64,000 nucleotides of DNA from Plecoglossus altivelis (taxonomy: Eukaryota > Chordata > Actinopteri > Osmeriformes > Plecoglossidae). The stretch is from NCBI GenBank assembly GCA_036571765.1, contig BROE01000003.1:20406144-20470143 (forward strand), written 5' to 3'. The notes under the pieces are model-generated. The model worked only from the letters and a program-made list of their open reading frames with translations, was not told the origin of the DNA and made no database searches. A program made the translations under genes and the position numbers. Position 1 is the first letter of the stretch, and each line of letters begins with the position of its first letter. Of this stretch, positions 24,401-35,434 are shown one piece after another.

Positions 24401-27400
24401 ACTTTGGGGTTAAAGGATACTGGCAGCAAACCCATTCAATTCCCACGTGTTTAATTTGTACTAGTGTAGATCGTGACCTTAGTTTTGCAGCATGTGGGGT
24501 AAAATCACAGGAGAGCCACTGGCTCTCATATCTGCGGCATGACTGAACCACAGAAACTGTTAGATGCACACCTCAAGTTTTCTAAAGGTTGACCTTTGAC
24601 TGTGTAGTCACCTTCGTGCAGGGAACAGTGAGAGCAGTGATGGCCTCTGGGGGAATTGAGCAGGTGACCCGAGAGGGTCGAGGTTCATTTCAGCTTGGCA
24701 CACGGGATGGTAAAGACCAAGACCGTCAGGAGACAGGCCAACTGTGGGCTCAGGACGAACAGGATGCACCCAGCCAGCCAACCGCGCCATAGGTGCTTGC
24801 ACGCAGCTTTGTTACACAAAAATAAGTTAACAATGCGTTTTTCATAATATCTCTGCGTCTCATATTTATTTATCTATATATTTATTTCCACCCGTGTTGT
24901 GTGTGTGTATCATATTATATGTGTTGATGAATAATAGATATTATACATTCTACAACATATAGTGATAAACCACATATGAGTATACATATATCATATCAAT
25001 TGTACATTCATTTGTGTGTGATGTGTTATACTATTTTTAGGTGTTTATTAGAGAGAGAGAGAGAGAGAGCATATACTATATATATAACCATCATATATCA
25101 AGGTATATATATGTACGATATCTATACATATACCTATATTATAGCGTTACTTTCTAGATATAGCATAGAGCTAATATGATAATTGTATAAACTAGTTTAT
25201 TTGCTATATATAATTATGATAATACTATATAATACTGAATAATAATAATATATATCAGTATCTATTATTTCAACCCATAGAATATAAGGTAGTTCTATAT
25301 ATGGTATATATATATATATACCCTAAGTATATATATACATAATAAATATAAAAATTAGTTAAAGCGACCCAACTATTCTATTAGCAGAATGATTGATATT
25401 TACTTGATCTGTCGTACCAATATTACAGTCCTTTGGCCAACTCCTCCTGGAACTTGGTTCCACCGATGCTTGTAGCCTAGCCACTCAACAAGCGCTCCAT
25501 AAGGCTAAGTGTAGCTCTTACCTCACAAATACGGCTGGGCTAGCGTAGGGTCGGGTCAGCGCCGGGGGACTTCTCTTCGGGAGGGGAGAATGCGGAGCTG
25601 TCACTGTTTGCGTCATACTCACTGGAAATCACCAGTCTGGGAACCTTCCCACCCCATCTCCAACCTGGAGCAGGAGAGAGCTGAAATTTGGCACCTCCTT
25701 CTACAATCCCAACCCGAAACGGTTCACACCCCAAATCCATATTCGTTACTGAAATGCCCTTAAAAAAATCTATATAAAGTAAAGACAGAATGCTGGTTGG
25801 GGTGGGTATTAAGACATTTTTAGCTGCTTGCTCAACGACTTTTGTTGCCATAAAAGGAAAGGCAGACTTCTGCTTTCTGCCCTGAAACTGTCATGAGGAA
25901 GTGAGAGGCCTTGAACAAAGAGCAGATGTTGTCTCCCTTAAGAATGGTTAGATGCAGATTAGACCATCTGATCAAGGCCAGCAGGCTGAAATACGTTGAG
26001 GCTCAGTAGGTCCATTTAGACATACCATAAACTCATAAAATAATAAGAGTGTCTTGAGTTTTTGTATTTTTATACATCTAGCTATATTTGACTTTGAGAA
26101 AAGACCAATGGTGATAGGAAAGGCCATGGACAGTTTAGATGCCTTAACCATAAAGAAAGAGAGACAGTGAGAGAGAGAGGCAGTGAGAGAGAGAGAAAGA
26201 GACAGTGAGAGAGAGGGAGAGAGGGAGAGAGAGAGAGAGTGAGAGAGAGAGACAGGTAGAAAGACATAGACAGATGGTTGTGGTGGAAGTGGGTGGGGGA
26301 GGAGATCTAAGACTGCAGCAGCTCTTGAAGGAAGGGTGGGGGGGTAGAGTACCTCCTGAATGAACTTCCCAAAAGGCCACAGGAAGTAGCATGACAAGTT
26401 CCAGCATACCTGACCTGTAATGAGAAGAAGGTACGCTCCTGAATCACTGGAATCATCTTCCAACCAACATGGCTGCAATGGTAATACCATGAGGTCTGTA
26501 CAAAACATTAAAGTGCATCTTCCCTAGTGTACCAGGTCCTCTAAGTAGTGATCTAGTTCCACAGCCCTACCATAGGGCGCTCCGATGATACTGATGAACA
26601 TAATGGTACTGGCCACCAGGTAGGTCAGAGACAGCCACCAGCCAAACAAAAACACATACGCCACATTTCCCCAGGAAATCAAGAACTCTTGATGAAGAAA
26701 GACAGAAAGAAAGAAGTGTTATATGATAAAGACCAACTAAGCTACAAATATGTACCATCTACTTTAAAGCACGTTGATCTCAGGTTGTCTAGATTTGGAC
26801 TGTAAAGCTCTGACATACTCACCTGTGTGTGGTTTAATGATCGTGAGCTCGGAGTACAGTTCTTTCACGATATCAGACCTGACTTCAAAAGGTCGTTCTG
26901 TCACATGACTCTTCCACTTTCTGAAGCCAAACTGGGAACATAATTAAAGGCAAACCCAAGGCATGGATTTTAGAAAACCAGGACGGACGATTACAATTTG
27001 GGAGTTTGGAAGAATGCAACTGTGTAAGCTGTGAAGAAGTGTCTTGTACCCTGTAGTTGTTGGCTAACTTGTTGGCTTCCACAACATTCTCTGCTCTGAG
27101 CGTAGTTCTGTTGCTGACCTCCTCACACATGTCCTGAGAGGTGAGCTGAGCAAGTCCTGAGAGACACATTCACACACAGCAAAGATATCAGGTGTTTAAA
27201 AGGTGCACAGCTCAGTGAATGATCAAGGCACCGGAGGTTAGAGGAGGCTTCAGTACTCACGTAGATGTGTAGACCCCAGGCATTTGGAGGGACAGAGTCC
27301 AGGATGCACAGTGCAGCATGTGGGGTTGTGTTTCTCCACCAGGTCTGGCGTGCGGCTGGGCAGGTCTGGGGTGCGGCTGGGCAGGTCTGGCGTGCGGCTG

Positions 27401-28280
27401 GGCAGGTCTGGCGTGCAGCTAATCGGATGGGGAGACTCTTTTGGTGGACTGTGGGGGTCACAGCCCAAGAGTTGCTCTAAGATGTGAGAGACTGACATGT
27501 AAAGCATGTTTGAACTCTTGTTACTGTGTATGAGGGACTGTTACTATAGACCTGTTACTGTGGACATGTTATATTTAGGTAAGTGTATGGCATGCCTATG
27601 ACACACAGAAACAGATGGCAGGGGTGGGGCGTGTGGCTGCCCTACATGAACATAGAGACACAATCATATTACACTTCAAGATGCAGACCAGGATTTAAGA
27701 ATATGGGATCTGGACTCCTGCCACACTGATAGTTTAAATGCTTTAGGTGTGTGAATGGTTTTTCATGCATGAACTACTAAGTTGGTGCTAGACGTGACAT
27801 CCTAAATTAAGGCTAGACTGAGATCATGTCTATACTCTAGTGTTTAAAGTCTGAATTCAAAGATATAATGTCTGAACTCAAGACTACCTCTAGACTGTCT
27901 CGGCATCAAAGATATGATTAGGATAAGTGTATCAACAAGAGGCATGTTTTATCACTTGACGGTGCGACTTCACCGCCGTCTCCAATTTAACGCCTCAGCA
28001 TGACATAGTTAACTTTTTAGACAATACATCAATTTATTGATGAGAACAGTTTCGTATAAGGCATGGGCGCTATTAAGACATTACAGTTACTGATATAACA
28101 GTGATTTCCCCGAGACACCAACACCGCGTTTTCTGTTTACAACGCAAGCATTTGTCTCAGTGGTGTTTATCTTCGCCAATAGCCTACATCATGTGACTCA
28201 CCCCGGCTGTCGTCTACTACTCTCCGTCTTCTACTGTCTGTGTCTGTCGAACAATGTGTGTTCGAGGACGAGGTAGACAT
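21408..28280 (-). CDS. cax1: Ca2+/H+ (cation/proton) exchanger, CAX family; damaged or misassembled in the middle
   Basis: Minus-strand exons: 28280-28202 (MSTSSSNTHCSTDTDSR), 27476-27261, 27156-27050, 26931-26823, 26687-26571, 26414-26353, tentatively 25680-25623, 24806-24612, then 24346-24205, 24097-23914, 23741-23642, 23479-23340, 23173-23136, 23049-22937, 22802-22654, 22531-22437, 22170-22092, 21895-21787, 21481-21408. The two CAX signature helices are present: ALVNATFGSITEMTFYI and VTILAMVPEIPEIVNGI. The C-terminus is LYFFAPSPAGC. CAX proteins move Ca2+ into acidic organelles against H+; the family is kept in fish and lost in placental mammals. Exons 1-6 and the last eleven are phase-consistent. 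Exon 24806-24612 needs a one-base frame change, and the expected next exon is not found. The N-terminal part has a heptapeptide tandem repeat. The symbol follows the zebrafish gene. Confidence 0.85.
21495..21712. repeat. 30-bp minisatellite next to the last CAX exon
   Basis: Seven copies of atgaacacacccacaaccat plus cacccctcac. It begins about 14 bp from the acceptor of the final CAX exon (minus strand), so it lies directly in the polypyrimidine/branch-point neighbourhood. Confidence 0.93.
24820..25400. repeat. AT-rich low-complexity stretch in a CAX intron
   Basis: Very AT-rich, with scattered TATA and ATAC runs, a (GA)n run at 25050-25068 and (TA)n at 25305-25320. It lies among the problematic CAX exons and is the kind of sequence where assembly often fails. 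Confidence 0.7.
26155..26262. repeat. GA-rich microsatellite
   Basis: Imperfect gagagaga/cagtgagaga repeat within a CAX intron. Open frames rich in Ser and Leu on the minus strand come from this repeat. Confidence 0.9.
27340..27423 (-). repeat. in-frame 21-bp coding repeat in CAX exon 2
   Basis: Four tandem copies of a 21-bp unit within the open exon 27476-27261. Each encodes the heptad TPDLPSR. The unit length keeps the frame. It lies in the cytosolic N-terminal region, just before a cysteine-rich segment (HNPTCCTVHPGLCPSKCLG). Confidence 0.88.
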
Positions 28281-29619
28281 TGCTGCATCCGCGTGTCATT
28301 TACAGTGAATTATGCCTATGCAATTAAATCCAGACGTCGAGTGCCATCACGCGCATTTTCGCTCATCCAATGATGCGTGTCCTATACAGCAACGCGAACC
28401 GTTAGCAGTCGCTTGTCTTCCCACAGTGCACCATGTTCAGGGGCGTTAGACAAATGGAAGCAGTTGTAGTTCTTTAAAGTCACTGTTGTAGTTCGTAACG
28501 TCATGGCAAGTGTGCAGACTTGGATTTACGTACTCAAGTTATTGCTATCAAATACAACTTTAACATGTCAAGCAAAAGTCCGATACACCGTCAAGATGTA
28601 GCATGGCGTAATCTACTACAGTACACAATAGTTCTGTTTCTTTGTTGTTGCTGTACTGTAATGCAGAGTAGAAGAATAAATGTTACTGACAGTAGGCCTA
28701 CGCGATCGGAAAGGTTAACCCAGTAGCCTACTGGCCAATACAACAACTTTAACGTGCTTGGAAAGTAGCTTAATCAGAGCCCGCCTATGTGGCTAAGGTT
28801 TCCCGAGAGTGGCACATCTCCCCTCATTTGATATTTTCTGGGCAATTTAAGACACGGACGTTCGTTCGTACCTAGCATATCTAGCTAGTAGTCGGCCATT
28901 CGTACCAAAACGTAATGTGTAGGTAACTCACTATTTATAAAGTAAGCTAATGAGCATGAAAATGTTAGTATTGCTTGGCAACAGTTCAGTCATTATCCGG
29001 TTACGGTACTATTTGTAGTGGCGGAGACAAATAAAGTATTTAATAACAGTGATGTCGCTTATCACAGTCGTGTTGATATTTACTAAACTATAACTGCACT
29101 CCCTCTCGTCTTGTGATAATGCTTGCTCAGGACTTTTTGTGAATTCATATGACATTTTCACGAATAAGTGGATCGTTTTCGCCAACTTGTCCCCCGACAT
29201 CCCCCAATGTCACGTTTAGCGCCACTCAGTGTGTGCGTGCACTACGTGCTGGAATAGGAAGCTCGTTATTCAATCAGTCATCGTCAAATCAGCGTCAATA
29301 AGGTATCCTAACGCTTCAAACTTGTTAGCTAGCTTTGTACTACTGCTAACTTGCGAGGTGTCATTATTTTAATGTACCGCAAGCTTGCTACTTTAGCTTC
29401 TCGTCAAGTTTTCCTTAAAACATCGCGTTAGACAAGTTAAACTAGCTAACGTTACAGTAAATACTGTAGAAGTAGTAGCCACACAACATAGATGTACCGT
29501 TTTTAAGTTGGTCTACTGTACTCACATTCTAATAAAACGGAGATTGAGAATAGTAAAGTGACATGATAACTATGATTTAATTTAATATTTTTCAGTCAGG
29601 GACGATAATTGCTCCGAGA
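28281..29619. promoter_or_regulatory. bidirectional CAX/tesmin promoter region
   Basis: The start codons of CAX (minus) and tesmin (plus) are 1.34 kb apart and face away from each other. A good acceptor (tttttcag ending 29594) sits 25 bp before the tesmin ATG, so tesmin probably has an upstream non-coding exon in this interval. A 74-bp element at 28777-28850 shares its core tttcccgagagtgg with UBE2H intron 1. Confidence 0.5.
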
Positions 29620-32600
29620 ATGAGTTGCTTTAAAGAGCAAAACCACTGTACGAGTCGGATGGAGAGCACAGGTGAATCTTCGGACTACTACATCCGCCAA
29701 CCAGGCCGGGTCAACGAACCCAACATCGACGGCCCGGGCGACCTTTCAGATTTACTCGATCCCGTTGTGCTGCCTCATCTTGTCGGTGGGGGTGATGGAG
29801 GGTGGCCAGACCGAAGCAGGGTGGGGGAACACCCGTGTACCAACTACATATTCTACTGCTCTCTACCACCTCACCATGACCCCGAGGGGTCTCTCCCACA
29901 GCGACTTAGCCACCCACCGTATCATTCAATGGGAACCCAGTCAGGACCACCATACCCTTTACTCAACCCCGTGCCTGGTCTGGCTTGCAGCGGTCAGCCT
30001 AGCTGCTCCCATCCGGGCTCTTGGGAAACGGAAGGAGCTGTGCTTTGCGATATGACCTCAGTAAGTGCATCTTAAAAGGACACATCAGTCGCAGAGATTG
30101 TTGCTTATTTCAGATTGCTGTGACACATTCAACATGGATAATACCAGTTTTTTTTTATAATACAGAACATCAGGTGTGTTTTCGTTCAAACGGAAAATAA
30201 TAAACGTTTATCAAATTTCCTATTTGATTTAGAGGTGGATACCCTATGGGTTGGTTGTGTTCAAGAGTCATTAGACATTGCTGTTGAAAAACGTTTGCTC
30301 ATTTTCAGTCATAATTTATTACATTGGGCAAGGGCGAGTTGTGTGATGCCGTGGCCAGTATATGTGCTGACAGTTTGGATGACCATGGCCAAGACGCTGT
30401 TCGTCAACCAGACCAGATGGCTGACGTCATCTCTCACCACCATATGGACATCAGCCAGTCTGTGAGTCTTAAAATGAAGATTAATAAATAGTCATTGATG
30501 AAAGAAGGTCTAACCATGCAGTGTTGTCTAAATTACATGTATGACAGTTTATACACCATACTGTCATTTTCTGGATCTGGAGTCTCATCCATTTAGATGC
30601 TTCAGCCATTGTATTTATTGACACTCACTAATTACAATAAATACATGATGATACAATAGTTGCTTGGATACAGCTCTCTACTAAGTTACTAAAATGTTAA
30701 AATATCGGGTCTCAACCATGTGGTGTCTACAGTAGAGTATTACTATACTACAGTCATGTTACAATACAGTATTACTATACTATAGTCATGTTACAGTACA
30801 GTACTACTATAACACAGTCATGTAACAATACAGTATTACTATACTATAGTCATGTTACAGTACAGTACAGTATTACTATAACACAGTCATGTTACAGTAC
30901 AGTATTACAATACTACAGTCATGTAACAATACAGTATTACTATACTATAGTCATGTTACAGTACAGTACAGTATTACTATACCTCAGTCATGTCACAGTA
31001 CAATGCACAGTCATGTCACAGTACAATACAATATTACTATACCACAGTCATGTCACAATACTGTACCACAGTCATGTCACAATACTACCCAACTGTGAGT
31101 TTGATGTTTTGAGATGGGTCCTTGGTCTCTGTCCAGGTGGTGTGTAGTATGAATGGAGGAGGACAGGTAGTTCTGCTGAACAGGTGTAACCCAGATCAGA
31201 TGGTTCACTCCCTGACACAAACAGCAGGCCAGCAGCCCAACTCTGAGCCCCTGCATGACACCCCAACCTCCAGACGACCCCCTGATCAGCACCTCTCTCT
31301 GGGGGAAGGTGAAAACTGCTCTGGAGATGATGCCAACAGAATATCTGATGAGATTATTGTTCTAAAGTCTATTGTTATGTCCATGGAGCAAATATTTCTT
31401 TAAAGTGCAATATTATATGTTGATACATAATTAAATAGACATACATTGATTCCTTTCAATCGATCAGGAATTAATATGGTTGGCATACACATGCAGACAT
31501 GCACATATTTTCACTTTGGATGAGCGTCTGCTAAATAAAATGTCAAATGCAAGTTTGAAGTGAAACACCTAGATGGTTTTGTGAGGCGTGTAGTGAATCC
31601 CCCCTGGCTTTGATTTCTCTGTGTTCCTCAGACATGAGAGCTCCAGTGAGCTCCTGTGTGCTGGAGGCTGCTGTGGTTGGGCAAGCCTCCACCCCAGGCA
31701 CGTCTTCCTACCTGGGTCTCCAGCCCTCCTCTGCGGCCACACACACACTCCTGCCCCACAGGCAGATCAGCCCGGCCTACAGCTATGGCCACATACCTGG
31801 TCACAATTACTCACAGGTCAGCCAACATCCTCCCAGTCAGAGTACACTGTCACTGAGGTGCTGTGGCCTACTCTCAGCTTATGGATACTGTCCTAACAAG
31901 TTATTTGTTAAGTTATTTAGCTAATCTAAGACTTCTCCTGTCTGTTATCTTCCTCTTGCAGTATCACCAGGCCCTGTGCCCTCTGTACTCAGACATCCAG
32001 TCCCTGGCCCCGGACTCTCAGCATGTGGCTCCGGACCTGCCGTAGGACACACATATCTGGAGCTCTTCTCACAATTAGACACTTACACATGCCACTAGAA
32101 ACAGCTGATTTGGCTGATGGAACAATATTCTTTTTTATTGAAGATGTGTTGATAGTCATCTGAAGTTATCTTTCTGATCCGTCTCTAGAAGTGCTGAAGC
32201 GTGGGATTCCAAATCAAAGAAGCCTTGTAACTGTACCAAGTCTCAGTGCCTGAAACTGTGAGTCCTGGAGAATACAGGACCTAATATTTATCTGTCCTTT
32301 ATTCTTACATTTCGTATCGGTTATGTTCAGCAACTGACCATTAACTGTACGTGGCCTGTGTACAGCATGGCTAAGCATCTGTCTTGGAAGGCAGGTCACA
32401 CTGTCAGGGATCTTCATTTAGACACATCTCCACCTATTAGTTCTAAACACTCCATATGAGCTTGGAATATGTCTATTCCAGATACTGTGACTGCTTTGCC
32501 AATGGTGATGTGTGCAGCAACTGCAACTGTATCAACTGTTTCAACAATGAAGATCACGAGTCTGAGAGATACAAGGCCATCAAGGTAGGCACCTGCCCCA

Positions 32601-34498
32601 TCAAAGTAGGCACCTGTCTCATCAAAGTAGGCACCTGTCTCATCAANNNNNNNNNNNNNNNNNNNNNNNNNNNNNNNNNNNNNNNNNNNNNNNNNNNNNN
32701 NNNNNNNGTAGACACCTGCCCCCATCAAGGTAGACACCTGCCCCCATCAAGGTAGGCACCTGCCCCCATCAAGGTAGGCACCTGCTCCATCAAGGTAGGC
32801 ACTTCAAATAAAGGGTAAGCAAAAGTTATCAAGTTAGTTTTAGTTAGTTTTTAGTTTTTTCCAGATATACTGTACATCAGTATGGATTCAAATGTCCCAT
32901 TGATAAACATGAGATATTTAAAAATATACTGCAAAACTTGTCAAACTAGAGACAGCTAACATAGTCTCATCAAGGTTAGTAAAACGTTTGTCCATTAAAA
33001 GACCAGGCAGGTTTCAGGTGTCTTGAGAATTGTGAAGGTAAATAACCCTGCCAGTAGCTTGACGCAGACAATGAAGCAGGAAGCAGGAGTCCTGGGGGCC
33101 TCTGTGTACATCCCTGCTGTCCTGCCTGACTGACTCCCTGCCACTTCAATTAGACAGGCAAACCTGTTATTGAGCTCATAGAGTGGTGTTCCACTGAGGT
33201 GAGCAGGTCACACAGTTACTGTCTCCATAGCTCAGTGTATAAGCCAGCAGCTTCATTCCCTGCTAGGGTATTTGCACACACACCGCTCCTTTTGTATCAA
33301 GTGGAACTGAAACAATAGGATCCTTCTTTTATTTATATTTTTCCTTATTCAAAGGTGGGTGAAAGATGATAGATTTATTTTGTGAGGAATCCACACCTAA
33401 GAACATCAAAACAAAGAGCATTTATCTGGAGTTCAGATGCAGTGAAGCTGCAGAGGCAAACGTCAGCTCTGAGCTGTGTTTGTAATGTCCCAGAAGGAGA
33501 GAGGTGTGACATGTTCAAATGTGTGTGTTTGAAGATCTGCCTGGACAGGAACCCAGAGGCGTTCAGGCCAAAGATTGTCCAGGGTAAATCAGGAGAGGTT
33601 AAAGGTCGTCATAACAAAGGCTGCAACTGTAAACGATCAGGCTGTTTGAAGAACTACTGCGAGTGCTATGAGGTACTGCCCTCATCAACATGCCCTTCCT
33701 GGACACTTGACTATAGGAGTGTACTGTAGATCTGGCACATATAGATGTGACACAACGATATCACAGGGAACTCTAAAACATCCACTTTGTAAGTGATCTA
33801 TTGCTGGTTAACTATTCTCGTAACAGTGGGAGAAACAGATCAGAAAATACAAGACAGGCATTTGAAATGTGAAGCTATTACAAGCCAAGGTCTTTGATGA
33901 GCTGTTCAACACTACGTTCCCTCATATTGAACCAGCGAGAGGTACCAGAACATGTCCTGACCCCTTGTTGACACTTGACCCTTCACACAGGCCAAGATAA
34001 TGTGCTCTTCAACCTGTAAGTGCGTGGGCTGTAGGAACTACGAGGAAAGCCCAGCGAGACAGACTATCATGTGGGATAGTCCTGACACTACCTTCTACAA
34101 GAAGGCTAACTGTCAGAAAAACAAGTGAGCTACTGCACTGGTAGTTAAAGCAGGTTGGATGTATGGAAGACTGTTGCATGAAAGATAGTGTGTCGTTACC
34201 ACTTCAGATCCAGAACTCCAGAAAAACAACAATCGCTAATAGATGCATTGTTTTCTTGGCTGTGTGTACTTGTGTGTGTTCGTCTATGTGTGTTTTATGT
34301 GTTTGTGTTGATAGGTGTCCTCTGTCATGTATCACGCTCGATGTTGTGGAAGCCACATGCGGCTGTTTGCTAGCCCAGGCTGAGGAAGCAGAGAGGGAGT
34401 TGTACTCTCTGACTCAAGCTGAGAGAATCATCCTGGAAGAGTTCGGCCAGTGTTTGACGCAAATAGTCCGCTCAATATTTAAATCCTCCATCTTGTAG
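29620..34498 (+). CDS. tesmin: tesmin (CXC/CRC-domain testis protein)
   Basis: Exons: 29620-30060, 30333-30461, 31137-31308, 31632-31816, 31962-32041, 32189-32257, 32482-32584, 33535-33672, 33991-34124, 34315-34498. All phases match: 1635 nt, 544 residues plus TAG. Two cysteine-rich CXC motifs form the DNA-binding CRC domain. The first is KKPCNCTKSQCLKLYCDCFA with CSNCNCINCFN; the second is HNKGCNCKRSGCLKNYCECY with CSSTCKCVGC. Between them is the conserved linker DRNPEAFRPKI. The C-terminus has VVEATCGCLLAQAEEAE and RIILEEFGQCL. Tesmin is related to LIN54 of the DREAM complex and is expressed in the germ line. The N-terminal half is Pro/Ser/Gly-rich and less conserved. The exon 2 acceptor (gcaag at 30328-30332) is weak. 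The intron after exon 7 contains a minisatellite and an assembly gap. A poly(A) signal AATAAA lies at 34859-34864. Confidence 0.92.
30725..31085. repeat. about 34-bp tandem repeat in tesmin intron 2
   Basis: Around ten imperfect units of cagtcatgttacaatacagt plus attactatacta. It ends about 50 bp before the acceptor of exon 3. Open frames in it are repeat by-products. Confidence 0.88.
31505..31560 (+). mobile_element. fragment of a teleost SINE-like tail
   Basis: The sequence tttggatgagcgtctgctaa and the ataaaatg following it resemble the common 3' part of tRNA-derived fish SINEs (ggataaaagcgtctgctaaa type). Only the tail is visible. It lies inside tesmin intron 3. Confidence 0.45.
32574..32805. 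repeat. about 21-bp minisatellite starting on the tesmin exon 7 donor, with assembly gap
   Basis: Units of atcaaggtaggcacctgccc c begin with the last six coding bases of tesmin exon 7 (ATCAAG) and its donor GTAGGC. At least three units lie left and four right of a run of 61 N at 32647-32707. Several units keep the donor-like AAG|GTAGGC or AAG|GTAGAC. Confidence 0.88.
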
Positions 34499-35033
34499 GA
34501 GAGAACTGGAGTGAAGACCACATATGTGGTTGTCAACCAACTGGTAAATGTTGCTTTTGCTTTAGATGTCCACTGTTTTGAATGCATGTCCTTTTTGTTT
34601 GTTTTTAAAGCAAAAATATTTATCTGAGAGTTTATTTTCTTTTATGCTCAAGTTTTTCTTATTTATTTATAAAGTATCTATTTATACATTTTAATGTATT
34701 CATTTACTCACTGAATGACCTAGAAAAAAGGGTGGATTCATGGCTATTTTAGATGTTCAGTTGAAGTTGTTCTTTGGTGTTGTCCACTCCAGATGACAAT
34801 ATCATTAGTCATTCTACCATTTACTTGTTCAAGTTCCTGTCCTGTTATAAAAAGCTACAATAAAACTTTAAAACATGTTTAACTTATCACTACTGAAGTC
34901 TTCAGTTTATGTAACACAGTGTTAATCAATTTTAATACAATATGTATACTCTTATTTAAAATACCATAATTTGACCAAGTCACATTAAGTTAGACACTGG
35001 TATAAAGTTATTTGTAAAACCTATAACCAAAAT

Positions 35034-35125
35034 ACTACTAGATAGCTGGGTTACATGCTGATATTAGATAGCTGGGTTACATGCTGATATTAGATAGCTG
35101 GGTTACATGCTGATATTAGATAGTT
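35034..35125. repeat. 26-bp tandem repeat
   Basis: Three near-perfect copies of gatagctgggttacatgctg plus atatta, with a decayed fourth, between tesmin and spexin-2. Confidence 0.9.
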
Positions 35126-35359
35126 GGAAAATATACATATTTCTATTAGATAGGTGGTTTAAACTAAATAGCAGCAGAGAGATGGTATAGTCCAATGCCC
35201 ACCTGACTGTTGTGGTATTGACTTCCATTAGGACTGTCCTGTTTGTGACGTGTGCCTGTATTTGCAGCTTGTGACGGTGCATGTTGAGCTGGGAGCACAT
35301 GGGGCAGGGATCAACGCAGGGGGCATATCGAACTGAAGCTTGCTTGTTGTTTTTACCAT

Positions 35360-35370
35360 CAGGGATAAAA
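35360..35370 (+). promoter_or_regulatory. possible TATA box of spexin-2
   Basis: gggataaaagg lies about 65-75 bp before the spexin-2 ATG (35435), a plausible core-promoter distance with a short 5' UTR. Seen as a motif only. Confidence 0.35.
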
Positions 35371-35434
35371 GGAGACAAGAACATTTGTTTAATCACTGAT
35401 GGTGTGGCTTGGCTGAAGACTACCAGCTCTTTCG

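Noticed and set aside
30235..30465. 76-codon frame MDTLWVGCVQ...
   Set aside because: The real tesmin exon 2 uses another frame (ELCDAVASICADS) with matching phase on both sides.
27340..32805. CRISPR-like array (regular direct repeats)
   Set aside because: Repeats are head-to-tail without unique spacers and the genome is eukaryotic; these are minisatellites.
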